DNA from: Oenococcus sp. UCMA 16435
GTDB lineage: Bacteria > Bacillota > Bacilli > Lactobacillales > Lactobacillaceae
Reading direction: 5' to 3'
DNA length: 64,000 nucleotides
Assembly: GCA_004010835.2 (NCBI GenBank)
Contig: CP030868.2
Location: forward strand, 1,798,001-1,862,000
The notes beneath the pieces were generated by a model. That model was given only the letters and a program-made list of their open reading frames with translations. It did no database searches and was not told the origin of the DNA. A program made the position numbers and the translations under genes. Numbering within the stretch: position 1 is the stretch's first letter; the number at the start of each line of letters is the position of its first letter. This document shows positions 27,263-36,471 of the stretch, piece by piece.

Positions 27263-28388
27263 TTGGCACGGATCGGAACTTTTTTAATAAAAATGGTGCC
27301 ACCAGTGTGCAAACAAAGATAGCACTGATGACAGCTGAATAACGATCAACGGATAGAAGGCGACTTTGAAAGCCAATTTGAGCAATGATTAAAGCCATTT
27401 CACCTCTTGATACCATACCGAATCCAATCATTAAAGAAGATTGATTAGAAAAACCGAATAATTTAGCTCCGGCACCAGCACCAATGGTTTTACTTATGAT
27501 TCCAACAATGGTTAAGATGATAAATAAAAGAAAATCATCAATAATTCCTTTAAAGGTGATATTTAATCCAATACTAATAAAGAAAACCGGAATAAATAAT
27601 CCATAGCCAATCGGCTGAATACCTTTGTTGATCATCTTTTTATAATCAGTTTGTCCAACTGCAATTCCGGCAAAAAAGGAACCAATTACGGTGCTGAGGC
27701 CCATTAAATCAGCTATGTAACTTAAGCCAAAGCATAGCATTAAAGCCATAATAATTTCGGATACCGGAATTTCAAAAATAGCACTAAGATCCATTAGCTT
27801 AGGGATAATCCAACGAATACTGACTAACAAAATAATAAAAAATAGGATTTGCAAAGCCAGTGTCGATCCAATCTTGCTTGAAGTCATGCCGCTGGTAACC
27901 ACGCTTAACAGAATAACCGAAAAAATATCGTCAGCAACTGCTGCACCAAGGATTGTGATGCCTTCTTGACTAGCCAGCTGATTCATTTCTTTTAAAACTT
28001 CGACTGTAATGGAAACCGAAGTGGCTGCAAAGATTACTCCTAGAAAAATACTTTCTTTGTTATTTAAATTAAATAACAGGCCGATAAAATAAAAGCTTGC
28101 TAACGGCAACAGCATTCCCATGGTTGCAACTAATATGCTTGGTTTAATAAAGCGCAAAAGGAGATGAAGGTCGCTTTCTAAACCGGCCATAAACATGAGA
28201 ATTATAACGCCAATCTCTGAAAAAATTTTAATAAAATCATTGGCTTGAATTAAATTCAAAAAAGCCGGTCCTAGAATAACTCCTACCAAAAGTTGACCAA
28301 TCACAACCGGGAAATTCAACTTTGCGCTTAAATGGCCAACCAGCGTTGTTGCTATAAGAATTAAACAAATCATTCCTAAAAAATTCAC
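27255..28388 (-). CDS. CPA2-family Na+(K+)/H+ antiporter (NapA/KefB-like)
   Basis: About 377 residues with 12 or so hydrophobic segments and the double-aspartate motif AAVADDIFSVI in the middle, where two acidic residues mark electrogenic CPA2 Na+/H+ exchangers. FAATSVSITVEVL is the unwound TM4 motif. There is no C-terminal RCK/TrkA domain, which favours NapA over KefB. GTG 28388 is chosen because TTGGAG lies six bases upstream. It may help pH and salt homeostasis in acid. Confidence 0.87.
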   Translation of the reverse strand: MNFLGMICLILIATTLVGHLSAKLNFPVVIGQLLVGVILGPAFLNLIQANDFIKIFSEIGVIILMFMAGLESDLHLLLRFIKPSILVATMGMLLPLASFYFIGLLFNLNNKESIFLGVIFAATSVSITVEVLKEMNQLASQEGITILGAAVADDIFSVILLSVVTSGMTSSKIGSTLALQILFFIILLVSIRWIIPKLMDLSAIFEIPVSEIIMALMLCFGLSYIADLMGLSTVIGSFFAGIAVGQTDYKKMINKGIQPIGYGLFIPVFFISIGLNITFKGIIDDFLLFIILTIVGIISKTIGAGAGAKLFGFSNQSSLMIGFGMVSRGEMALIIAQIGFQSRLLSVDRYSAVISAIFVCTLVAPFLLKKFRSVPTT

Positions 28389-28692
28389 TTTTTTCTCCAA
28401 TTCCTAATAATTAAAAAACTGTTACTTCAAAAATTCCTAACAACCCAAAATAGGAACTAATTCTTGAAAGCAACAGCTTCAACCAGTTAATATTTATTTA
28501 TTAATTATATTTACTATAACATTTAGGATATTGTTATTTTTTTACTAGTTCGAACAGTTTTCCACACAATTGTTTTATACAAAATGAACGGACTATTTAT
28601 CCAGATTTAATAACTAGTATCGGTCTCTGACCGTTTCGTGTTTTTTTGGTTCAATGACTTTTTTGTCTATACTAAATGGCAAAGGTTATCTG

Positions 28693-29220
28693 ATGTTGGC
28701 ATTAAAAAATAATCAAATTAATTTGTTTCCTTTAAGAATTCAAGAAGCAAAAAATTAGTATGAAATTTTTAAGAATCCCAAATTGTTTATTTATACAAAA
28801 AGGCAGGCTTTTAAAAACGTTCAGGAGGCTGAAGCTTTCATTAATAGGCATAATCATATGCCTAACTTTTTTGGGATTTATTTGAACCAGGGACAGAAAT
28901 TGATAGGGAACTGCCAATTGAGTATTGATAAAAACCAACGAGAAGGAGAGATTGCCTATTCGATCGACAAGCTTTATTAGGGAAAAGGAATTGTGACCGA
29001 AGTAGCTGAATGTTTGCTTAAATTAGGCTTTTCATCTCAGTTCCTTAATAAGATTTCTGCTTCTTGCGTACCGGATAATATTGGGTCGAAGAAAGTTCTC
29101 GAAAAAAATGGCATGCGTGACATTGGAATTACCAAAAAAGCTTTTAAAAAGAATGGAACTGCTTTTGATCTCGAGAATTTTGAAATAACAAAAGAAGTAT
29201 ATTTGAAAAAGGATGACTAA
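28693..29220 (+). pseudogene. GNAT acetyltransferase (RimJ-like) with two in-frame stops
   Basis: A single frame of 176 codons carries the RimJ/RimL-type pattern. It reads FIYTKRQAFKNVQEAEAFI, IGNCQLSIDKNQREGEIAYS, then GKGIVTEVAECLLKLGF, SCVPDNIGSKKVLEKNGM. It is interrupted by TAG at 28756-28758 and TAG at 28978-28980; the second stands where the family has Trp or a similar residue before (G/R)KG. No frameshift is needed, so decay is by point mutation. Confidence 0.8.
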
Positions 29221-29318
29221 GGAAAACAAACGGCATTATTAGTTGTATTGAAGATAAGCAATTTATAGTCAGACTAATTATATAGAAGCTTAGCCATATT
29301 TGGGGAAGGTTTGTAAAG

Positions 29319-29765
29319 GTGGAACAATTTAAATTTTTTAAATTCAGAACAGATGATCAAGAATATTATCATGAAAATCTGATTTTGAGAAACGAAGTTT
29401 TAAGGAAAACGATTGGAAAAGATATTTTCGATGATGATCTCGAGATTGAGAAAAATAATCTTTTTTATGGTATCAGTATACATAACCACCTGATAGCAAC
29501 TTTTAGTCTTTTCGATGAGGAATTATTGACTGCTTATTTGGTAGCCTTCGCTGTCAAACGAGATTTTCAAAAACAGGGTTTGGGATCTCTACTTCTCAAA
29601 TATGCAATAGACGATTTAAGGCATAGTGATTATAAACAAATCAAAACCGATGCAAGAGTTAGTGCTCACGGGTTCTATCTTAAAAATGGTTTTAAGGACC
29701 TCGGGCCACGTTACCATAATTCCAGACTAGGTATTGATGATTATTCGATGGTGTATGTTTTGTAG
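29319..29765 (+). CDS. GNAT family N-acetyltransferase
   Basis: 148 residues. The acetyl-CoA motif reads VAFAVKRDFQKQGLGSLLL (pattern V...R..G.G..L), followed by DARVSAHGFYLKNGF, the usual motif B. The substrate is unknown. The start is GTG 29319 with GGGGAAGG about 12 bases upstream. It lies between two broken GNAT genes and is the only intact one. Confidence 0.83.
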   Translation: MEQFKFFKFRTDDQEYYHENLILRNEVLRKTIGKDIFDDDLEIEKNNLFYGISIHNHLIATFSLFDEELLTAYLVAFAVKRDFQKQGLGSLLLKYAIDDLRHSDYKQIKTDARVSAHGFYLKNGFKDLGPRYHNSRLGIDDYSMVYVL

Positions 29766-29858
29766 CTAATTATTCAAAGCTATCCAAATTTTTTAAGCTT
29801 GATGCATTAGAATTTATTTTAAATAAAGCCATATTGAACTAGGATATTGGTTTTTGCC

Positions 29859-30350
29859 TTAAATTTTTTTATTAAGAAATATAAGGTCCGTCCCTGGTTG
29901 AATATTTTGACTTTCGTCTTTGATAACTTGGTACCCACATTTCAGATATAAATGGACAAGTTTACTTTCTTGCTTGATTGTGTCGACATATCAAGTTTTA
30001 ATACTGGGAAATAGATTTTCTATGACAAGCAGTGAATTTTGAGCAATCTTTTGTCCCTGAAACTTCGGTAAAACCAATAAAGGAGAAAGCTTGGCAGAAT
30101 TTTCCTTTGCATCGATTATCACCCTAATTAAGCCGACTTTAGAACGATTCAAAATAATGAAGAAAAAGAAACTGTTATCTTGCAGTATTTTTCTTTTAAT
30201 TACTTCTACGGGTTCTTTATAAGGGCTTGTCTTTTCATCGTGGTAACGATCATATAATTCCTTGAAACTATCTCTATACATAGAAACAATTTGTTCAAGA
30301 TCATTTTCTGAAGCTCTTTGAAAAGATAACTTTTGATTGTTTAAAGACAT
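29859..30350 (-). pseudogene. GNAT acetyltransferase with one in-frame TGA
   Basis: From ATG 30350 the frame reads FQRASENDLEQIVSMYRDSF, KLSPLLVLPKFQGQKIAQNS, FPSIKT, then TGA at 29993-29991. It continues in frame as YVDTIKQESKLVHLYLKCGY to a normal stop at 29859. Family members have Trp at the stop position (W-x-x-TI-x-QE), so a TGG-to-TGA change explains the defect. Without it the gene would be full length (163 residues). Confidence 0.8.
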
Positions 30351-30527
30351 AGTTCTTATACTCCAGTAATGCCAATTTATTGTTTTTAATTGTAGACTTA
30401 TTAAGAAAAAATCAGAAATCAAAAATTATGAGTTTGATCGGGTTTATTAATCAGTAAATACTCATTTTAAGTTTTCGAATAATGTAATCCAAGTCATGAA
30501 TGTTTTCCAATATTTATTTAGTTTATA

Positions 30528-30591
30528 TTGACAAAACTAACTAATAAGTATAGGATTTATTTTGTTAGAAAATAGAAAACTAACTAATTAG
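30528..30591 (+). promoter_or_regulatory. Promoter with paired direct repeats upstream of the MarR-ABC genes
   Basis: TTGACA (30528-30533), 17 bp, TAGGAT (30551-30556). AAAACTAACTAATAAG (30533-30548) overlaps the spacer, and AAAACTAACTAATTAG (30576-30591) lies downstream of the start site. The two near-identical copies, 43 bp apart, are candidate binding sites for the MarR protein encoded next. Confidence 0.68.
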
Positions 30592-30610
30592 ATAAATAGC
30601 GAGGCAGAAA

Positions 30611-31222
30611 ATGAATAACAAGGAGATATTTGAAGAACTGACAACTTTAGCACGTCAACCGGCAATTTGGTTTGCGGCACGGAGCTTGTATGGCCATGGT
30701 GGCAATCAGCGACCGGATAATAGTCGACGCTTACTGAAAGTTTTAGCAGAAACAGATAATGATTTAACCGCGGGTGCAATCGCTGATATTTTAGCAATAC
30801 GGCCGGCATCGGTTACGCAAATTATCAAAAAACTAGAAAGCAACGATTATATTCAACGCGTTAGAGACGAAAGCGACGCGCGAGTGGTCCGCGTGAAAAT
30901 AACTTCCAAGGGGCGTAAGCAGTTAGAGACGTTAGAAGATAAACAAAGCGATTTCCAGACCGAGTTATTCGATGTTTTTGATGATGATGAGCGCCAACGT
31001 TTCGGTGAAAGTTTACGTAAATTAAACGAACACGTAATGTCGGAAAAGTATCTCGACAATATGCGCAGCAAAATGGATAAACATATGCGATTCGGCTTCG
31101 ATCATTTTGTTAATATTACCAATGCGCGTAAATTTCATGAAAATCAAACTGGGTATCTTAAAAAAATGCGCGAACATCAGCAACAAAATACTTTCGATCA
31201 CGATGATAACGAAAGTTTTTAA
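30611..31222 (+). CDS. MarR family transcriptional regulator
   Basis: 203 residues. The winged helix (LTAGAIADILAIRPASVTQI, then IKKLESNDYIQRVRDESDAR) matches MarR, with a helical and unusually long, His-rich C-terminal part (about 60 residues after the wing). It lies about 145 bases before the ABC exporter gene on the same strand and probably autoregulates this unit through the direct repeats in its promoter. Confidence 0.87.
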   Translation: MNNKEIFEELTTLARQPAIWFAARSLYGHGGNQRPDNSRRLLKVLAETDNDLTAGAIADILAIRPASVTQIIKKLESNDYIQRVRDESDARVVRVKITSKGRKQLETLEDKQSDFQTELFDVFDDDERQRFGESLRKLNEHVMSEKYLDNMRSKMDKHMRFGFDHFVNITNARKFHENQTGYLKKMREHQQQNTFDHDDNESF

Positions 31223-31366
31223 AAATGGAAATGCATAAGCAAAAAACGAACAGGCTATTTTATTGAATATAGATGGAAACAATAACCGTCGAATTTGATG
31301 AGCTCTAGAAATGGCAAACATTTGTCTTAGCCGATTTTGTTTAGAAGAATAAAGGAGAAGAAACTA

Positions 31367-33166
31367 ATGTCGGAAAGAACACTTAGTACGCGTGCAACGT
31401 TTAATACTCGCAAAAGTGAAAAAGCGCCAAAAGCGAAGGTTTCAGGCCTTTGGAAAATTATTAAAATAGCGCATCCACAATTCAAGTGGATGATATCGGG
31501 CCTCTTGTTTTCAATTATTGGCGTGGTTTTCAATTTAATGACACCGAAATATTCGGGAAAATTAATTAATTCCTTTAGCGGCCAAAGTTTAAAGAATATT
31601 CATCTTAATGGGACGATCATAGCACTTGTTTTGATCCTGTTTATTGGTGGCGCCATTGTATCGGCTATTGGCAATTTTTTGACCGGTGTGGCAGGAGAAC
31701 AATTGGTGCGTAATTTACGCCAAATCGTTTGGGATAAATTGGTTATTTTCAAAATGCCATATTTTGATAGTGTAAAATCTGGAGAAACAACTTCCCGTTT
31801 AACAAGTGATACTTCGCAGGTGAAAACATTAGTTGCTAATACATTGCCAAACTTTTTGACAAGTATGATTTCAATGGTTGGTGCGGTTATTTTGATGTTC
31901 ACAACTGATTGGCACATGGCAATTTGGATATTTATTGCTGTACCGGTTACAGCTCTATTAGTAGCACCGGTCATGGTTTTGGGTTCAAAAGTAGGTCGTG
32001 GTACTCAGGATGCTATGGCTGATTTTACTGGTGGATCGCAAGAAACTCTTGCTGAAATGCGTTTAGTGAAATCTTCCGGTGCTGAACAGCATGTTTTAAA
32101 ACGTGGTGTTGATCAAATTCAAAATTTGTTTAAATTCGGTCGACGCGAAGCTATCGTCGACGGTGTAATGGGACCAATCATGACAATGGTAATGATGGGC
32201 TTGTTCGCCTTAATTTTAGTTGTTGGTTCATTACGTGTTGCTAAAGGTGAATCGTCAATGGGTACACTATTTAGTTTCATCATGTACTTGTTTCAGATTA
32301 TGCCTGCTCTGGTAAGCGTTGGTACCTTTGGCTCAACTTTTGCTAAGACACAAGGTGCAACACACCGCTTGATTACTTTGTTGGATGAACCGGTTGAAGA
32401 GCTTAACAAAGGAGAAAATATTGATGTTGAAGGACTCACTTTAACAGCTGATGACGTTGATTTTGCCTATGAAAGCGATCAACCGATTTTACACAATGTA
32501 TCCTTTGAGGCAAAACCTAACACGATTGTGGCATTTGCCGGTCCTTCAGGTGGCGGTAAATCAACAATATTTCAGCTGCTCGAACGTTTTTACAATCCTA
32601 CTAGGGGAACTATGAGGATTGGGAATCACGATGTTAAAGATATTTCACTCAACTCATGGCGCTCGCAAATCGGCTTTGTATCGCAGGATTCATCAATTAT
32701 GGCTGGTACAATTCGCGATAATTTGACCTATGGATTAAAAAAAGAATTTTCTGATGAAAGATTGTGGGAAGTTTTGCAATTAGCCTATGCAGATAAATTC
32801 GTTGACAACATGCCCAACAAATTGGATACACAGGTTGGCGAAAGAGGCGTAAAGGTTTCTGGTGGCCAGCGTCAACGTTTGGCAATTGCTCGTGCTTTCT
32901 TGCGGGACCCTAAGATTTTGATGTTGGATGAAGCAACAGCAAGTCTGGATTCGGAATCCGAAGCAATGGTGCAACGCGCGCTTGAACAATTGATGCGAAA
33001 TCGTACGACCTTGGTTATCGCGCATCGTTTGTCGACAATTGTTGATGCCGATAAAATCTATTTCATTGAACATGGCGAAGTGACTGGTTCGGGTACTCAT
33101 CGAGAATTGTTAAAAAGTCATAAGTTGTATGCAGAATATGTTTCTGAACAATTTGTCACTAAATAA
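31367..33166 (+). CDS. ABC multidrug exporter half-transporter (LmrA/OmrA type)
   Basis: 599 residues. The TM domain has six helices (residues ~45-330), followed by a nucleotide-binding domain with Walker A GPSGGGKST, signature VSGGQRQRLA, Walker B ILMLDEATASLD and the H-loop IAHRLSTI. It works as a homodimer exporting hydrophobic compounds. It resembles LmrA/HorA, and O. oeni is known to have such a protein (OmrA) linked to stress tolerance; whether this is that gene cannot be settled here. ATG 31367 is chosen because AAAGGAG lies nine bases upstream. Confidence 0.9.
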   Translation: MSERTLSTRATFNTRKSEKAPKAKVSGLWKIIKIAHPQFKWMISGLLFSIIGVVFNLMTPKYSGKLINSFSGQSLKNIHLNGTIIALVLILFIGGAIVSAIGNFLTGVAGEQLVRNLRQIVWDKLVIFKMPYFDSVKSGETTSRLTSDTSQVKTLVANTLPNFLTSMISMVGAVILMFTTDWHMAIWIFIAVPVTALLVAPVMVLGSKVGRGTQDAMADFTGGSQETLAEMRLVKSSGAEQHVLKRGVDQIQNLFKFGRREAIVDGVMGPIMTMVMMGLFALILVVGSLRVAKGESSMGTLFSFIMYLFQIMPALVSVGTFGSTFAKTQGATHRLITLLDEPVEELNKGENIDVEGLTLTADDVDFAYESDQPILHNVSFEAKPNTIVAFAGPSGGGKSTIFQLLERFYNPTRGTMRIGNHDVKDISLNSWRSQIGFVSQDSSIMAGTIRDNLTYGLKKEFSDERLWEVLQLAYADKFVDNMPNKLDTQVGERGVKVSGGQRQRLAIARAFLRDPKILMLDEATASLDSESEAMVQRALEQLMRNRTTLVIAHRLSTIVDADKIYFIEHGEVTGSGTHRELLKSHKLYAEYVSEQFVTK

Positions 33167-33184
33167 TCAAAAGAGGCAATCAAA

Positions 33185-33832
33185 ATGAAAGAAGAAACAC
33201 AAAAACTAACAAAATTAGATCCACGAATTACAGAATTCCAAGATTCTCTTCGAGAAAAATATGCTGAGGAGAATAAAACGGCTAAAAAAGGGCAGATTGA
33301 CTTTGTTGGCTCATCATTAATGGAAATTTTTCCAATTGATAAAATGCAAAAAGATTATGACCTTGGTTTGAATAAAATAATTTATAATCGCGGTGTTCGT
33401 GCCACAACGACAGCGGATTTGCTTCAACACATCGATACGCTCATATTTGATTTGGCACCCAGCAAAATTTTTATCAACATCGGATCAAACGACATCGGGT
33501 TTAACTTACTGGAAAAAACTTTTTTAAAAAACTATGATAATATCTTAAAACAAATCAAAGAAAAACTGCCAGACACCAAAGTATTTGTGATGGCTTATTA
33601 TCCGATGTCAGGCACTGGTGCTGATTTCGACGACAGAAGTAACAGCGACCTGCAAACAGCAAATGAAAAAGTTCGTCAGTTGGCAAAAAGAAATGGCTGC
33701 CAGTTCATCAATGTCAACGAAGGTTTAACTGATAGTGAGGGTAATTTACGAGCAGAATTAACTTTTGACGGAGTACACATGTTGCCAGCCGGATTTAGGA
33801 TTGTACTTAAGAATTTGATGCGCTATATATAA
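33185..33832 (+). CDS. SGNH/GDSL-type esterase family protein
   Basis: 215 residues. Block I is degenerate (VGSSLME, the Ser in place of GDS), block III is INIGSNDIG (Asn of the oxyanion hole), and block V is FDGVHMLPAG (Asp and His of the triad). There is no signal peptide, so it is cytoplasmic. Related LAB proteins are annotated as lipase or esterase and may deacetylate sugars. It starts 19 bases after the ABC gene and is probably in its operon. Confidence 0.84.
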   Translation: MKEETQKLTKLDPRITEFQDSLREKYAEENKTAKKGQIDFVGSSLMEIFPIDKMQKDYDLGLNKIIYNRGVRATTTADLLQHIDTLIFDLAPSKIFINIGSNDIGFNLLEKTFLKNYDNILKQIKEKLPDTKVFVMAYYPMSGTGADFDDRSNSDLQTANEKVRQLAKRNGCQFINVNEGLTDSEGNLRAELTFDGVHMLPAGFRIVLKNLMRYI

Positions 33833-34336
33833 AATAACTCGAGGAGAAATACGGATAATCACTTCTTTATGCTTGATGTGATACGCTTGAGATTATTGTT
33901 CATCTGATTAAATATTAAAAAACTCGCAATCTTAATTCTTATTAGCAAATTTATCTATTGTTTTTTTAAAATCCTTATCAAAAAACGTAATTGAGCAAAG
34001 CTTGAATTATTTGAAAGTGTTGGTTATATGCTATTTTTTGAAGAAGTTTATCATTTCAATAAGAGTGTTACGAAATTTATCGAAAATTAATTTAAATAAA
34101 TTAAAAATCATTTCCTAATTGAGATGATTTTTTGTAATAGTTTATCCGACCTATATATATCTAGAAAACGGAAACCAAGCAAACATTATATTTTATAGTA
34201 TTGGAAATTAATAACCAATAATAGGCATGCAATAAGAAATCGTTGTTTTTATTTTGCCCTTTATTTAAATAATCATCTTCTGAAAACCTTTAAATTTAAT
34301 TTTGATCACGGCCTAAAAAAGTTTGTGAAGTTATTT
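33833..34336. other. Intergenic stretch with one terminator
   Basis: AAATCATTTC (34105-34114) pairs with GAGATGATTT (34121-34130) and a T-run follows, which is an intrinsic terminator on the + strand. No supported gene is present between the esterase gene and the trehalose promoter. Confidence 0.6.
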
Positions 34337-34417
34337 TTGCAAGCGCTTTATGTAAACGCTTGCAAATAAATAGATTATTGATTATGATTAAGAAGTAGAT
34401 CAATGTTGTACGTACAA
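34337..34417 (+). promoter_or_regulatory. Trehalose operon promoter with double cre and TreR-type operator
   Basis: Two cre boxes overlap by one base: TGCAAGCGCTTTAT (34338-34351) and TGTAAACGCTTGCA (34351-34364). Together they form TTGCAAGCG/CGCTTGCAA arms. The promoter is TTGCAA (34360-34365), 17 bp, TATGAT (34383-34388), so CcpA would block the -35 box. The perfect palindrome TTGTACGTACAA (34406-34417) just after the start site resembles the B. subtilis TreR operator TTGTATATACAA. Confidence 0.83.
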
Positions 34418-34432
34418 GTTAAGGAGGTAACG

Positions 34433-34921
34433 ATGCTAGGTTTCGGAAAAAAGAAAAAAGAATTAGTTGACGATCAAAAGCTATATGTTCCTGTAAACGG
34501 CAAGGTTGTTGATTTAGCAACTGTTTCCGATCCTGTTTTTGCCCAGAAAATGATGGGCGAGGGTTTTGCTGTCGAGCCCGAAGATAGCATGGTTGTGGCG
34601 CCCGTCGCTGGTGAAGTCACCGTTCTTCAGCCACATGCCGTCGGATTCAAAAGGGCTGACGGTTTGGAAATTTTGCTTCACATGGGCATTGATACCGTTA
34701 GCATGCACGGGAAACCCTTCAAACTTTTTGTCAAAGTAGGCGATATTGTTTCCGGTGGCGATAAGATAGCCGACGTTGACTGGCCGGTAATAAAGGAGGC
34801 TGGTTTTCCTTTAACGACGATGGTTTTGATCACCAATTCCAAAGATTTGCTCGATCACTTTTCTGTTGATTATGGAGAGGCCAATCATGGAACAGCTATT
34901 GGTTGGGCTAAAAGCAAGTAA
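34433..34921 (+). CDS. PTS glucose-type EIIA component
   Basis: 162 residues of the Crr/PTS EIIA-1 family: VAPVAGEV, then the phosphorylation His in LEILLHMGIDTV, with the partner His in LQPHAVGFK. ATG 34433 follows AAGGAGG by five bases. It is the first gene of the trehalose unit and would phosphorylate the EIIB domain of the next gene, which lacks its own EIIA. In other bacteria a general glucose EIIA does this job; here the operon has a dedicated one. Confidence 0.9.
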   Translation: MLGFGKKKKELVDDQKLYVPVNGKVVDLATVSDPVFAQKMMGEGFAVEPEDSMVVAPVAGEVTVLQPHAVGFKRADGLEILLHMGIDTVSMHGKPFKLFVKVGDIVSGGDKIADVDWPVIKEAGFPLTTMVLITNSKDLLDHFSVDYGEANHGTAIGWAKSK

Positions 34922-34941
34922 TTTTTATTTGAGAGGTTATT

Positions 34942-36453
34942 ATGGCAAAACAAGATTATAAAAAACTGGCTGCCGATATTATTGATGGTGTTGGCGGACC
35001 AGATAACGTTGACAAAGTTATTCATTGTATTACTAGATTAAGATTTTATTTAAAAGACGAAAAGAAAGCCGACACGGAAAAAATTTCCAATTTGCCTGGT
35101 GTGGCCGGAGCTGTTTACAATGCGGCGCTGGGCCAATACCAAATTGTGATTGGCCCCGCTGTTACAGATGTCTATGATCAAGTGATTGCCCAATTGGGTG
35201 CATCGGTTGTCGACGAGAATGCAACTAACCAAGCGATTGCCGACACACAGGCTTCAGCAGCTAAGAAACGGCCAACCAATCTTTGGGGCTGGATAGTTTA
35301 TGGTTTTCAATTATTAATCGGTACGATTACCGGTTCAATGATTCCAATTATCGGTTTGTTAGCAGCTTCTGGTATTTTAAAAGGTTTTTTGACCCTTTTT
35401 ACATTCAACTTAGGATGGATTGATGTAAAGTCAACGACTTACATTTTGATTAATGCAATGGGTGATTCAACCTTTTATTTCCTACCGATTTTAGTCGGTT
35501 ACACAGCTGCTAAACAGTTGAAATCAGATCCTATTACGGTCGCAGCCATCGGTGGCGTCCTTGTACATCCAACGGTAGTTGCAATTGCAGTCGCTTCAAC
35601 AAAAGGCATAAATAGTTTATTTGGAATTCCTTTGAATGCAACCTTCTTTGGTTTACCAATTCACATTCCGAATTATTCTTACACAATTTTTCCAATTATT
35701 TTTGCGGCCTGGTTGGCACGTCCGGTTGGCAACTGGTTGAAAAAAGTTTTGCCGCTTAGTTTGCGCTCGATTTTTCAACCCTTATTTACACTTTTTATCG
35801 TTACGACTGTTGTCGTAGCTGTGGTTGGCCCGGTTATTTCTCTTATTTCGGCTGGTTTAGCCGCTATTATCAACTTCTTGGTTACTTCTAACGAGGCGAT
35901 TGCCGGATTAGTTATTGGAGCTTTCTATCAGTGCTTGGTTATCTTTGGCTTGCATTGGATGGTCATTCCACTTATTTCAAACGATATTGCCTCAACCGGG
36001 CATTCCGTTTTAAACGGATTGGTTAACTTCACAATGATTGCACAAGGTGCCGGTGCATTAGGCGTTTGGGCAAAATCAAAAAAGGAAGATATTAAAAACT
36101 TGGCCTTTGCCGGTGCCTTATCTGGTTTTGCTGGTGTAACGGAGCCAGCAATGTACGGTATTAATTTGAAATACGGACGTGTTTTCTGGATGGCAAGTAT
36201 CGGTAGCGCTGTCGGAGCATTCACTGCCGGCTTAATGAAAATCAATATGTATGGATTTACGGGATCATGGATCGGTTTTCCTTCATTCTTCTCTAAGACG
36301 AATCCGAATAATATTTGGATTTTCGTTATAGCAAGTGTTGTAACGACGATTGTTTCATTCTTGGCTGTTTACCTCTGGGGATTTAAGGACAGTGATGTCG
36401 ACAAAGTAAGAAATGTTGAGAGAAAGAATGTCTTCAAGGAGGCAGTTAACTAA
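34942..36453 (+). CDS. treP: PTS trehalose-specific EIIBC permease
   Basis: 503 residues. The N-terminal EIIB domain has the phosphocysteine motif VIHCITRLRF (Cys28). From about residue 110 an EIIC domain with about ten TM segments follows, including a GALSGFAGVTEPAMYGI motif typical of the sucrose/trehalose/beta-glucoside class. It imports trehalose as trehalose-6-phosphate. The assignment to trehalose comes from the neighbouring phosphotrehalase and TreR-like genes. It has no EIIA domain. Confidence 0.87.
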   Translation: MAKQDYKKLAADIIDGVGGPDNVDKVIHCITRLRFYLKDEKKADTEKISNLPGVAGAVYNAALGQYQIVIGPAVTDVYDQVIAQLGASVVDENATNQAIADTQASAAKKRPTNLWGWIVYGFQLLIGTITGSMIPIIGLLAASGILKGFLTLFTFNLGWIDVKSTTYILINAMGDSTFYFLPILVGYTAAKQLKSDPITVAAIGGVLVHPTVVAIAVASTKGINSLFGIPLNATFFGLPIHIPNYSYTIFPIIFAAWLARPVGNWLKKVLPLSLRSIFQPLFTLFIVTTVVVAVVGPVISLISAGLAAIINFLVTSNEAIAGLVIGAFYQCLVIFGLHWMVIPLISNDIASTGHSVLNGLVNFTMIAQGAGALGVWAKSKKEDIKNLAFAGALSGFAGVTEPAMYGINLKYGRVFWMASIGSAVGAFTAGLMKINMYGFTGSWIGFPSFFSKTNPNNIWIFVIASVVTTIVSFLAVYLWGFKDSDVDKVRNVERKNVFKEAVN

Positions 36454-36471
36454 TTTATGAAGGAAGGAATT

